Of a stretch of DNA of 64,000 nt, positions 36,450 to 46,500 are shown piece by piece. The notes under the pieces were generated by a model. The model was not told the origin of the DNA. It did no database searches and saw nothing but the letters and a program-made list of their open reading frames with translations. This stretch comes from an uncultured Lachnospiraceae bacterium (GTDB lineage: Bacteria; Bacillota; Clostridia; Lachnospirales; Lachnospiraceae), in the NCBI GenBank assembly GCA_910578175.1, contig CAJTPF010000010.1, positions 32,708 through 96,707 on the forward strand. Reading direction: 5' to 3'. Position numbers and translations under genes: made by a program. Position 1 is the first letter of the stretch. The number at the start of each line of letters is the position of its first letter.

Positions 36450-38331
36450 ACATACGATCGCATTGATTGTAATTATATTGCTTACTTCGGCTGTTGAAAT
36501 TTTATGTTTTAACGGCAGCGCTGTTTTTGATGAATCCTATTCCCATAAATATTCTGCCAGCGGCAGGAACGGTTATCAGTTTGAAAAGAGCGAGACGGAT
36601 GAATATATCATCTACAGTATGGATACCGGCGGGGTGTATATAGATAAGTTTTATATGACATATCTGTCGGACGAAAGTTTTTCTTATACGATATCTCTGT
36701 TGCAGTACGGAAGTATTTCGGAAGGAACCAACGGAACGGAAGAGAATAATATCATAAAAATATCAGACAAGGCGGCAGGAACTCTTGATCAGGCGGTAAC
36801 AAATATCAGACAAAAGGCGGACAAGGTTTTTGTCAGAATCAGTAAAGAAGATCTGGAGGAGGAATTTAAGCCATCCGTTTCGAGTATTGTTTTAAGCAAC
36901 AGTATTCAGATAAATCCATACCGGGTTAGTTTTATATTTGTTACATTATGTATCGGATATGTGATTCTGTTCATGCGGCGTACAGTGGCGGAACATCCGG
37001 AATATACATTTTTTGCGGTTGCCATGTCAATGGGGACCATGATCATAGTCCTCAGTCCGGTCAAGTTTAAGTCATGGGATGAAGAAATTCATTTTAACCG
37101 GGCCTATTCCATCACTTACAGTGAAAATGTGGAATATACGCAGAGTACATATAATATGTATTCCATGAATATTCCGGATGTCAATACGATGGAAGAAAGG
37201 GATTTAATCGCCAGATATTTACAGGAAAAGAATTATGAGATCATCACGGTAAAGGAAAAATCATCGGATTTTGTTGACTACAGTAAGCGGGCATATCTTC
37301 CGCAGGCATTTGGACTGAAGCTGGGCAGAACTGTGGGGCTTCCGTTTTTACAGACCAACTGGCTGGGTAAATTTTTCAATCTTCTGGTGTATTCTTTGAT
37401 ATTCTCTTTATCCATAAAGTATGCAAAATTCGGCAAACGGGCGTTGCTTTGCGTAGGGCTGCTTCCGACGTCGCTGTTTCTGGCGGCCTCCTATTCTTAT
37501 GATGCATTTGTCACTGCATTTTTAATGCTGGGACTGGTCATGATATTAAATGAGCTGGCAGACAGAGAAGCAGAACTGAATTGGAAATGTATTACAGTCG
37601 GGGTTTTCGCCATGATTCTGGGCAGCTTTTCCAAGGCAGTCTATATTCCGCTTCTGTTATTGCTGTGTTTTATACCGAAAGAAAAATTCAGGAACGGAAA
37701 ACAGCGGAAGTTTTTTGTACTGACCGTAATACTTATTTTTCTGATCATGATGAGCAGTTTTGTACTGCCGGCTCTGGGAAATGTGGTTGGCAACATTGAT
37801 ACAGCCGGAGATTCCAGAGGCGGTAATACCAGTGTGACGAGACAGATCATGTATATACTGGGAGCGCCTTTTGCATATATAAAGCTTCTGCTGGAAACGA
37901 TGGCAAATTCCGTTGGCGAGTATTTTCTGGGATATAAGAGTCGTACCTTTTTTGGATATATGGGAGGAAACAGGGAAAACTTATATCTGTTAAGCGTAGT
38001 ACTTACCGTGTTTGTAACCGTTACGGGTGAAAATAAGATCAGACTGAACAGAAAAATGAAAATCATGATGGGAGTCATCCTTACCGGTGTTGCCGCACTG
38101 ATCTGGACAGCATTATATCTGGACTTTACTCCGGTTGGAGCAGAAATGATAAACGGTGTGCAGCCGAGATATTATATACCTCTGATGTTCCCTGTCATGC
38201 TCCTGTTTTCCAGTGACAGGATTAAATGTGAAATAAATGAATTGCGCTATAACAGAATAGTGCTTCTGACAAATCTGGTGATATTATCCGGCTGTATATA
38301 CAGTTTGATATTGCTGCCGTTTTGCAGTTAA
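36427..38331 (+). CDS. DUF2142 family membrane protein, GT-C-like
   Basis: A 634-residue protein: an N-terminal anchor, an exposed domain to about residue 155, then about ten membrane helices. FKSWDEEIHFNRAYSIT near 215 is the acidic loop after the first core helix that is characteristic of DUF2142 and of GT-C-type transferases using polyprenyl-phosphate sugars. It could add a branch sugar outside the membrane using the product of the GT2/DUF2304 pair upstream (inference). GGAGG precedes ATG 36427. It is the last gene before a 420-bp gap. Confidence 0.78.
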   Translation: MNRKRLIKHTIALIVIILLTSAVEILCFNGSAVFDESYSHKYSASGRNGYQFEKSETDEYIIYSMDTGGVYIDKFYMTYLSDESFSYTISLLQYGSISEGTNGTEENNIIKISDKAAGTLDQAVTNIRQKADKVFVRISKEDLEEEFKPSVSSIVLSNSIQINPYRVSFIFVTLCIGYVILFMRRTVAEHPEYTFFAVAMSMGTMIIVLSPVKFKSWDEEIHFNRAYSITYSENVEYTQSTYNMYSMNIPDVNTMEERDLIARYLQEKNYEIITVKEKSSDFVDYSKRAYLPQAFGLKLGRTVGLPFLQTNWLGKFFNLLVYSLIFSLSIKYAKFGKRALLCVGLLPTSLFLAASYSYDAFVTAFLMLGLVMILNELADREAELNWKCITVGVFAMILGSFSKAVYIPLLLLLCFIPKEKFRNGKQRKFFVLTVILIFLIMMSSFVLPALGNVVGNIDTAGDSRGGNTSVTRQIMYILGAPFAYIKLLLETMANSVGEYFLGYKSRTFFGYMGGNRENLYLLSVVLTVFVTVTGENKIRLNRKMKIMMGVILTGVAALIWTALYLDFTPVGAEMINGVQPRYYIPLMFPVMLLFSSDRIKCEINELRYNRIVLLTNLVILSGCIYSLILLPFCS

Positions 38332-38358
38332 ATAATTTGATCACTGGCTGACCGGACG

Positions 38359-38594
38359 CAGATGGGAATCCATCGGGCGCAATCCGGCGGCTCCTGTAAA
38401 AGCCGGAAAGTTCTAAGTGTTCTGTGGTAGGTGTCCGAAAGCGGATGCTACCGGCGGATATTCGGCCTCCGCGCCTCAAATCCGCCTTTGCCTGACGCCG
38501 TGTCAGGCAATATCTGTTTTATCGGGCAGAACACTAAGAACTTTTCCGGCTTTTTTCGTAAGCCGCCGGACTCGCCCGATGGATTCCGCATCTG
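38359..38594 (+). repeat. 236-bp imperfect inverted repeat with internal stem-loops
   Basis: The left arm 38359-38424 (66 bases) and right arm 38527-38594 (68 bases) are near-perfect reverse complements. Shared blocks include AATCCATCGGGCG, TCCGGCGGCT, AAAAGCCGGAAA and AGTGTTCTG. The 102-base centre holds further stems: GGTAG/CTACC around TCCG/CGGA (38426-38452), and GCCTGAC/GTCAGGC near 38492-38510. It is more GC-rich than its surroundings, has no credible ORF and lacks a clean T-run, so it is not a simple terminator. It fills most of the 38332-38751 gap. It could be a palindromic mobile repeat or a structured RNA. Confidence 0.8.
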
Positions 38595-38660
38595 CTGTGC
38601 TTTGTTTCCGGTTGTTAAAGTGAAAAACGTAAATATTTGGTAAAAAGATGTATAATTTAA

Positions 38661-38689
38661 TTGATTAAGTTAAATGATAGTGATATAAT
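38661..38689 (+). promoter_or_regulatory. Consensus promoter for the rfbB-led operon
   Basis: TTGATT (38661-38666), a 17-base spacer and TGA-TATAAT (38684-38689, extended -10). It gives a leader of about 55 bases before rfbB, whose ribosome binding site is GGAGGAAA. Confidence 0.75.
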
Positions 38690-38751
38690 ACGTGCAAGTA
38701 TGTCAAATGCGTATCAAACTAAAATTAATGTAATTAAAATGGAGGAAATCT

Positions 38752-39828
38752 ATGCGTACTTATTTAGTAACCGGAGGAGCCGGCTTCATTGGTTCAAACT
38801 ATATTCATTATATGTTTAAGAAATATGACAACGAGATCAGGATCATCAACGTGGATGCATTAACATATGCAGGAAACCTTGAGAATTTAAAAGAAGTTGA
38901 AGATAGAGAAAATTATACATTTGTAAAGGCAGATATCTGTGACAGTGAAACCATTAGCAGGATTTTTGAAGAGAACGATATTGACAGGGTGGTACATTTT
39001 GCTGCGGAAAGTCATGTGGACAGAAGTATTAAAAATCCTGACGTATTTGTTAAGACAAACGTGCTGGGTACCCTGGTTATGCTGAACTGTGCAAAGGCGG
39101 CATGGGAAAACGAAGACGGAACCTTTCAGCCGGATAAAAAGTTTTTACATGTTTCTACGGATGAAGTATATGGTTCTTTGGAAAATGAAGACGAATTTTT
39201 CTATGAGACAACTCCTTATGATCCGCACAGTCCATATTCGGCAAGCAAGGCATCTTCAGATTTTCTTGTAAAAGCATATATGGATACCTATAAGTTTCCG
39301 GCCAATATTACAAACTGCAGTAATAATTACGGTCCGTACCAGTTCCCGGAGAAACTGATTCCTCTTATTATAAATAATGCATTGCAGGGAAAGAAACTTC
39401 CGGTATACGGCGACGGAAAGAATGTGCGTGACTGGCTGTATGTGGAAGATCATGCAAAAGCCATTGATATGGTTCAGGAGAAGGGCAGATTATTTGAAAC
39501 CTATAACGTGGGCGGACACAATGAAAAACAGAACATCGAAATCATCAATATCATACTGGAAACCCTGCAGGAAATGCTTCCGGAGGGAGATCCGAGAAAA
39601 GCTCATATCAATCAGGAACTGATCACTTATGTGGAAGACAGAAAGGGTCACGACAGAAGATATGCCATTGCACCGGATAAGATCAAGGAAGAAATCGGCT
39701 GGTATCCGGAAACCATGTTTAAAGACGGAATCAAACTTACGATCAAATGGTTCTTTGAACATGAAGACTGGATGAAGAACGTAACAAGCGGTGATTACCA
39801 GAAGTATTATAAAGAAATGTATAAATAA
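38752..39828 (+). CDS. rfbB: dTDP-glucose 4,6-dehydratase RfbB
   Basis: The second step of dTDP-rhamnose synthesis. The 358-residue SDR has TGGAGFIGSNY at residue 7, HFAAESHVDRS near 83, the dehydratase motif STDEVYG near 135 and YSASKASSD for the catalytic Tyr/Lys near 162. It is the first gene of the operon behind the promoter at 38661. The rfbA gene follows after 65 bases that contain a strong hairpin. Confidence 0.96.
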   Translation: MRTYLVTGGAGFIGSNYIHYMFKKYDNEIRIINVDALTYAGNLENLKEVEDRENYTFVKADICDSETISRIFEENDIDRVVHFAAESHVDRSIKNPDVFVKTNVLGTLVMLNCAKAAWENEDGTFQPDKKFLHVSTDEVYGSLENEDEFFYETTPYDPHSPYSASKASSDFLVKAYMDTYKFPANITNCSNNYGPYQFPEKLIPLIINNALQGKKLPVYGDGKNVRDWLYVEDHAKAIDMVQEKGRLFETYNVGGHNEKQNIEIINIILETLQEMLPEGDPRKAHINQELITYVEDRKGHDRRYAIAPDKIKEEIGWYPETMFKDGIKLTIKWFFEHEDWMKNVTSGDYQKYYKEMYK

Positions 39829-39834
39829 ATCTTT

Positions 39835-39858
39835 ATGGGAACATGTATATGTTCCCAT
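39835..39858 (+). repeat. Perfect hairpin between rfbB and rfbA
   Basis: ATGGGAACAT-gtat-ATGTTCCCAT is a perfect 10-bp stem with a 4-base loop and no T-run. It may stabilise or punctuate the message rather than terminate it. Confidence 0.6.
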
Positions 39859-39893
39859 TCCGTATTAAAAGAATGGAACAGGAGGAATGAAAC

Positions 39894-40763
39894 ATGAAAG
39901 GAATTATTTTAGCCGGAGGTTCGGGAACAAGATTATATCCGTTGACAAAGGCAATCTCAAAACAGATTATGCCGGTTTATGACAAACCGATGATATATTA
40001 TCCGTTATCCACTTTGATGCTGGCTGGCATCCGTGATATTTTGATCATTTCAACACCAAGGGATCTGCCTGTGTTTAAAGAACTGTTTGGCACCGGAGAA
40101 CAGCTGGGACTTCGGATGTCCTATGCGGTACAGGAGTCTCCGAGAGGTCTTGCGGATGCGTTTATCATAGGAGAAGAATTTATCGGCAGCGATAATGTGG
40201 CGCTGGTACTGGGAGACAATATCTTTTATGGGCAGAGTTTCTCCAGGCTTTTAAGAAATGTAGCGGAGCGGGAAGCAGGAGCTACCATATTCGGTTATTA
40301 TGTCAGAGATCCGAGAGAATACGGCGTGGTAGAATTTGATGAAACCGGAAAAGCAATTTCCATCGAAGAAAAACCGGAACATCCGAAGTCGAACTATGCA
40401 GTGCCGGGATTATATTTTTATGACAATGATGTAGTGGACATAGCAAAGAACGTAAAACCTTCTGCCAGAGGGGAGATTGAGATTACGGCGGTAAATAATG
40501 AATATCTGAGGCGTGGAACCCTGCATGTGGAAACCATGGGAAGAGGTTTTGCATGGCTGGATACTGGAAACCATGATTCATTACTGGATGCTTCGGATTT
40601 TGTATGCGCGTTTCAGAAGAGACAGGGATTGTATATCTCCTGCATTGAGGAAATTGCGTATAAGAGAGGATTTATCACAAAGGAACAACTGGTGGAACTG
40701 GCTCAGCCATTGTTAAAGACCGCATATGGCCAATATCTGATCGAAGTTTCCAAAGGTTTATAA
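39894..40763 (+). CDS. rfbA: Glucose-1-phosphate thymidylyltransferase RfbA
   Basis: The first step of dTDP-rhamnose synthesis, dTTP plus glucose-1-phosphate. The 289-residue enzyme has the nucleotide loop GGSGTRLYPLT at residue 8, KPMIYYPLSTLM near 26, the metal aspartate in VLGDNIFYG near 108 and EEKPEHPKSN near 160. It has a GGAGGAA ribosome binding site. All four dTDP-rhamnose genes are present in the window. Confidence 0.96.
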   Translation: MKGIILAGGSGTRLYPLTKAISKQIMPVYDKPMIYYPLSTLMLAGIRDILIISTPRDLPVFKELFGTGEQLGLRMSYAVQESPRGLADAFIIGEEFIGSDNVALVLGDNIFYGQSFSRLLRNVAEREAGATIFGYYVRDPREYGVVEFDETGKAISIEEKPEHPKSNYAVPGLYFYDNDVVDIAKNVKPSARGEIEITAVNNEYLRRGTLHVETMGRGFAWLDTGNHDSLLDASDFVCAFQKRQGLYISCIEEIAYKRGFITKEQLVELAQPLLKTAYGQYLIEVSKGL

Positions 40764-40827
40764 TGTACAGAATAATAGAAGAAAGGATAGCATACATTTT
40801 AGTAATCCATGTATGTGAGGTGTTAAA

Positions 40828-41382
40828 ATGGGAAAGATTAAAGTAACGACCTGTGACATTGAGGGCTTAAAAGTTATAGAACCCGCCGTATTTGGTGATG
40901 AAAGAGGATATTTTATGGAGACTTATAATTACAATGATTATAAGGAAGCAGGCATTGACATGGAATTTGTGCAGGATAACCAGTCCTGTTCGAAAAAAGG
41001 AGTGTTAAGGGGCCTTCATTTTCAGATCAACTACCCTCAGGATAAACTGGTACGTGTGGTAAGCGGTGAAGTGTTTGATGTCGCTGTAGATTTAAGAGAG
41101 GGTTCGGCGACCTATGGAAAGTGGTTTGGAGTACTGCTTTCTGCCGAAAATAAAAAGCAGTTTTTTATTCCGAAAAATTTTGCCCACGGATTTCTTGTAT
41201 TATCGGATTCCGCAGAGTTTGTATATAAATGTACCGATTTTTATCATCCGAATGATGAGGGTGGTATTGCATGGAATGACAAGGATATTGCAGTGGAATG
41301 GCCGATACCGGAAGGAATGGAACTGACGATATCGGATAAAGATAAGGTTTGGCCGGGATTTAAGGATTATAAGAAAAACTAA
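40828..41382 (+). CDS. rfbC: dTDP-4-dehydrorhamnose 3,5-epimerase RfbC
   Basis: A 184-residue cupin epimerase with the catalytic histidine in GVLRGLHFQ near residue 62, a tyrosine in the STFVY-like stretch SAEFVYKCTDFY near 132, and KNFAHGF near 118. AGGTG precedes ATG 40828. A short CATACAT/ATGTATG inverted repeat lies just upstream. The wzm-like permease starts 16 bases later. Confidence 0.95.
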   Translation: MGKIKVTTCDIEGLKVIEPAVFGDERGYFMETYNYNDYKEAGIDMEFVQDNQSCSKKGVLRGLHFQINYPQDKLVRVVSGEVFDVAVDLREGSATYGKWFGVLLSAENKKQFFIPKNFAHGFLVLSDSAEFVYKCTDFYHPNDEGGIAWNDKDIAVEWPIPEGMELTISDKDKVWPGFKDYKKN

Positions 41383-41397
41383 CAACGGAGTTTTAGG

Positions 41398-42201
41398 ATG
41401 AAAAAACTTTCAAAGCTTGGAGAAAGCAAAGATTTAATTCTATATTTGTCAAAGAACGATTTTAAGACAAAGTATGCAGGTTCATACATGGGAATTGTAT
41501 GGGCCTTTATACAGCCCCTTGTGACCATCGTGCTGTACTGGTTCGTATTTGAAAAGGGATTGAAATCGGGAGCAGTCAGCGACGTCCCATTTATCCTGTG
41601 GCTGATGGCAGGTCTGATTCCCTGGTTTTTCTTTCAGGAAGCTTTGGTCAACGCCACTAACTGTTTTGCAGAATACAGCTATCTGGTAAAAAAAGTAGTA
41701 TTTAATATAAATGTACTTCCAGTGGTGAAGGTAGTATCATCTCTGTTTGTCCATGTGTTCTTTTTGTTTCTGTTAGTGGGCGCTTATGTGTTGATGGGAT
41801 ATTTTCCGGGAATCATTGCCCTTCAGCTTTTGTATTATTCCTTCTGCATGATCGCTCTGGTGTTGTCTCTGGCGTATATGACTTCGGCATTTTCCGTATT
41901 TTTTAAGGATACGGTACAGATCATCAGCGTGCTGATGCAGGTCGGCACATGGATGACCCCGATTCTCTGGAATATGGATTCACCGGATATGACCAGCAGT
42001 TTAGGAAAATTTGTCTTTATTCTCAAACTGAATCCCATGTATTATGTGGTATCGGGCTGCAGGGGAACGCTGATCGATGGAACCATGTTTTATCAGCGTC
42101 CGCGGCTTACCCTGTATTTCTGGCTGTTTGTTCTGGTAATGTCTTTGTTATCAGGATTTATTTACAGAAGACTGAAACCTCATTTTTCAGATTCACTATA
42201 A
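41398..42201 (+). CDS. wzm: Polysaccharide ABC exporter permease (Wzm/TagG type)
   Basis: A 267-residue ABC-2 permease with six membrane helices; LSKNDFKTKYAGSYMGIVWAF would be cut short here as the usual entry into helix 1, and the amphipathic interface helix precedes it. The family exports finished undecaprenyl-diphosphate-linked polysaccharides or teichoic acids. It is followed after 20 bases by the matching ATPase. It differs from the exporter pair at 28.7-30.3 kb and belongs to the rhamnose operon. Confidence 0.92.
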   Translation: MKKLSKLGESKDLILYLSKNDFKTKYAGSYMGIVWAFIQPLVTIVLYWFVFEKGLKSGAVSDVPFILWLMAGLIPWFFFQEALVNATNCFAEYSYLVKKVVFNINVLPVVKVVSSLFVHVFFLFLLVGAYVLMGYFPGIIALQLLYYSFCMIALVLSLAYMTSAFSVFFKDTVQIISVLMQVGTWMTPILWNMDSPDMTSSLGKFVFILKLNPMYYVVSGCRGTLIDGTMFYQRPRLTLYFWLFVLVMSLLSGFIYRRLKPHFSDSL

Positions 42202-42221
42202 AGGGAAAGGCATGAATAGAT

Positions 42222-43541
42222 ATGAGTGATATAGCGATCAAAGTTTCGAATTTAACAAAGATATACAAGTTGTATGACAAGCCAGCACTCAGACTGAAAG
42301 AAGCCTTAAGTGTTACGAAAAAGAAATATCATAAGGATTTTCAGGCCCTGAATGACGTATCTTTTGAAATCCAAAAGGGAGAAATGCTGGGAATCATCGG
42401 AAAAAACGGCGCCGGAAAATCCACCATATTAAAGATAATCACAGGTGTGCTGACACCCACTTCCGGTACGGTGGAGATTAACGGAAAGATATCTGCTCTG
42501 TTAGAACTGGGAGCCGGATTTAATCCGGAATATACCGGAATAGAAAATGTATACCTCAACGGTACCATGATCGGATTTACCAAAGAGGAAATGGATAAAA
42601 AAATAGACGATATCATCGGGTTTGCGGATATCGGAGACTTTATCAACCAGCCGGTAAAGACATATTCCAGCGGTATGTTTGCCAGACTGGCTTTTGCCGT
42701 TGCCATTAATGTAGAGCCGGATATCCTTATCGTAGACGAGGCACTGTCGGTGGGAGATGTGTTCTTTCAGGCAAAATGTTATAAAAAGCTGGAAGATTTA
42801 AAAAACAGCGGCAAGACCATATTATTTGTAACCCATGATATGGGCAGCGTGATGAAATACTGCAACCGCGCCATCATATTTAATGCAGGCAGCATTGTGG
42901 CACAGGGAAATCCGGCGGAAATGATAGATATCTATAAAAAAATTTTGGTAGGCCAGTTTGATGGTGATAAAAAAGACGTGGATGATCTGATCGAAAAGGA
43001 TACGCCGACGGAGTTAATGGAGAATGCCAAAAGATCAGAAAAAAAAGCAGGTTTGGAACCGGGAACCAAATGGCAGGATTATATGCTGGTGAATCCCAAC
43101 AGTCAGATTTATGGGGATAAACGGGCCGAGATCGTTGATTTCGGAATCTTTGATGAAAACGGAGAGATTACCAATACCATTTATAAGTTTAAGGACTTTT
43201 CCATCCGGATGAAGATTCGTTTTAATGAAACCATAGAAAATCCGATCTTTGCGTTCAGTATCAAGGATATCAAGGGAACCGAACTGACAGGGACCAATAC
43301 CGTTATAGAAAAGACCGACACCGGCGTTATCCGGCAGGGAGAAGAAGCCGAGATCGAATTCCGGCAGAAAATGATATTACAGGGCGGACAATATCTGCTG
43401 CTGCTGGGCTGTACCGGATTCGAGCGGGACAATCTGGTAGTATATAACCGTTTATATGATATCTGCTGTATCAATGTTATCGCAGATAAAACAACGGTGG
43501 GTTATTTTGATCCGGATTCCGGAATAACGCTTACAAAATAA
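42222..43541 (+). CDS. wzt: Polysaccharide ABC exporter ATPase with C-terminal glycan-binding domain (Wzt type)
   Basis: A 439-residue protein. Residues 1-245 are the ATPase: Walker A GKNGAGKST near 60, signature YSSGMFARLAFAVA near 147, Walker B ILIVDEALSVGD near 168 and switch VTHDMG near 202. Residues about 285-439 are a beta-sandwich of the Wzt C-terminal kind, which in O-antigen systems recognises a capped chain end before export. This matches the WbdD-like gene two places downstream. The stop TAA overlaps the next ATG. Confidence 0.93.
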   Translation: MSDIAIKVSNLTKIYKLYDKPALRLKEALSVTKKKYHKDFQALNDVSFEIQKGEMLGIIGKNGAGKSTILKIITGVLTPTSGTVEINGKISALLELGAGFNPEYTGIENVYLNGTMIGFTKEEMDKKIDDIIGFADIGDFINQPVKTYSSGMFARLAFAVAINVEPDILIVDEALSVGDVFFQAKCYKKLEDLKNSGKTILFVTHDMGSVMKYCNRAIIFNAGSIVAQGNPAEMIDIYKKILVGQFDGDKKDVDDLIEKDTPTELMENAKRSEKKAGLEPGTKWQDYMLVNPNSQIYGDKRAEIVDFGIFDENGEITNTIYKFKDFSIRMKIRFNETIENPIFAFSIKDIKGTELTGTNTVIEKTDTGVIRQGEEAEIEFRQKMILQGGQYLLLLGCTGFERDNLVVYNRLYDICCINVIADKTTVGYFDPDSGITLTK

Positions 43542-46500
43542 TGGAAAATGGTTTTTGGATGGACAACGGAAGGACAGTAGAAAGGAATAAAAGTAGTATG
43601 GCTAAGATGAAGAAAATTCTCAGTTTGCCGAAAAAATGTATCGACAATCCCCAATGGTTCGGAAAAGGGCTGCGGTATATCAGGCATTACGGGGTATCCG
43701 CATTTGTAGAAAAAGTAAGGTTAAAGACGGCGGGATATATTCCGCCGGATGATGCACTGGAGGCAAGCAAACCGGATGTGCGGTATGAAGGGGAGATTAA
43801 ATTCTCCATCGTAATGCCGGTTTACAATGTGGAGCTTCAATGGCTGGAAAAGGCTGTTGAATCCGTAAGGCGTCAGAATTATACCAACTGGGAATTATGC
43901 ATTGCGGACGATTGTTCCACGGACCGGCGGGTACCGGAGTATTTGAAGACCCTGGAGTCGGATAAGATCCGGGTAACATATCAGGAAAAAAACGGTGGTA
44001 TTTCCGAGGCTACCAATGCGGCGGCAGCTCTTGCGTCCGGTGATTATATTCTGTTAATGGATAATGATGATGAGATCACTTATGATGCACTCTATGAATT
44101 TTACCGTGGGGTAACTGATACCGGAGCGGATATTATATATAGTGATATGGATATCATGGATAAGGACGGCAACCGGAGCCAGCCGCTGTATAAACCGGAC
44201 TGGTCCTACGACCTGATGCTGAGTCAGATGTATATAGGCCATCTGCTGGGATTTAAGCGCAGTCTGTATGAACAGACCGAAGGATTCCGCACGGCCTTTA
44301 ACGGAAGCCAGGACTATGATCTGTTTCTGCGGATGATGGAGAAAGCAGAAAAGATCCATCATGTACCAAAAGTATTATATTCCTGGAGGGCGCTGCCAAG
44401 TTCTACCGCTGCCAACCCGGAATCCAAGCCGTATGCCCAGACCGCAGGACTGAACGCCATACAGGAACATCTAAACAGAACCCTTGGGACGGGAAGAGCT
44501 ACGGTAAAAGAAACGGAAAATCTTTTTGTTTATGATGTGCGTTATGCTTTGGAGCGGAAACCGCTGGTATCCGTTATCATACCTACCAAAGACCATGTGG
44601 AATTACTAAAAGATGCCATTGACAGTATCTATGAGAAGACTTCCTATCCGGATTTTGAGATCATTATTCTGAATAATAATTCCGAAGAGGAAAAAACATT
44701 TGAATATTTTTCTGAAATACAGAAAGAGCATGAGAATATCAGGGTCATCGAAGCTGCTTACGAGTTTAACTGGTCAAAGCTGAATAACCACGGTATGCGG
44801 GAAGCAGCCGGAGAGGTTTTTATATTTCTGAACAATGATGTGAAGATACTGACATCCGACTGGATGGAACGTCTGGCGGAAAAAGCCGTTCTGGAGCGCG
44901 TGGGTGTGGTAGGCGGTCTGCTGTTGTATGAAGATGATACCATACAGCATGCAGGCGTTATCGTCGGCATGGGCGGATGGGCGGACCATGTTTTTAAAGG
45001 AATGAAGCCGATACATCACGGTTCGCCGTTTATTTCCCCGCTGGTTACCAGAAATGTAACCGCATGTACGGGGGCGCTTATGGCAGTCTCCAAAGCAGCC
45101 ATTGAAAAGATTGGCGGATTTGATGAAGATTTTATTATATGCGGCAGTGATATCGAGTTGTGTATCCGGGCATATTATGCCGGATTTGATAATATATATG
45201 ACCCGTATGTAAGATTATACCATTATGAATCCAAAAGCCGGGATTCCTATATTCCGGATGTGGATTTTAAATTATCCTATGAAGCATACAGAACCTATCG
45301 GGAAGAGGGAGACCCGTTCTATAATGAAAATCTGGATTATACCAGTCCGGTGCCGAAGGTTGCGGAACGGGAAAATCAATTTAATAAAAGAGAGAGTGAT
45401 GGGATGAAGGCGATAAATGCTGCAAACAGCAAAAAGAAAATGTCGGAAGCGGTGACCCAGGTGGCGGAGATCACACCGTTTTTGTTCCGAAAATGTGAAT
45501 TTGCGGAAAAAAGATTAAATCTTCTGGTACCGTCTTTGAATCCGGAACATGTATTCGGAGGTATCTCTACAGCATTAAAATTTTTTGATAAGCTTGCCGC
45601 AGAATCCGGATTTGCCCTTCGGATGATCGTAACGGATGCGGCGCCTCACAGAAGCGTAATGACCGAATACGGCAAAAAAGGATACAAGTTTGTGACTTGT
45701 GAAAAGAACGCCGGAGACCGGATGCAGATCGTGGCATATAACGATCGGTTCGAGAGAAGTATTCCGGTCAGTGAAAACGATATTTTTATGTTTACCGGCT
45801 GGTGGACGGCATACAGTACCCAGGATGCCTATGTGGAATTTGAGAAAAAAGAGGGAATCCGTCCGAATCCGTTTATTTATTTTATCCAGGATTATGAACC
45901 GGGATTTTATCCGTGGTCTACCAGATATCTGCTGGCGGATTCCACTTATAGAAATGAATACAAACAGATTGCCGTATTTAATTCAAAATTATTAAGCGAA
46001 TTTTTTAAACAGAACCATTATGAATTTTATCGTGAGTATGACTTTGATCCGGTATTAAACGGAGGTCTTAAGAAAGTACTGGAGGAATCCGTGGGAGAAG
46101 TCAGAAAGAAGAAGCAGATCCTGGTATACGGCCGGCCGTCAGTGGAAAGAAATGCGTTTAATCTGCTGGTGGCATCATTAAAAAAATGGGTGGAGATCCA
46201 GACGGATATTGAAGAATGGGAGATCCTGTCTGCCGGAGAGTATCATCTGCCGGTAGAACTGGGAAAAGGAAAAGAACTGGTATCCGTGGGAAAACTGACG
46301 ATCGGGCAGTACGGACGTACCATGCTGGACAGCTTTGCCGGCATCTCACTGATGTCCAGTCCGCATCCGAGTTATCCTCCTTTGGAAATGTCTGTGTTTG
46401 GGGTAAAAGTGATCACCAATACTTATGCAAATAAGGACCTGGCTTCATTTAATGACAATATGGTGTCATTGAGCAATATCAGTCCTAATAACATTGCAGT

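Noticed and set aside
38417..38643. Two overlapping ORFs (about 70 residues) in the long inverted repeat
   Set aside because: Both follow the palindrome arms, with Pro/Arg/Ser/Cys-rich translations and no ribosome binding site; they are a by-product of the repeat.
39835..39858. Terminator between rfbB and rfbA
   Set aside because: The stem is perfect, but no T-run follows and the downstream genes complete the same pathway.
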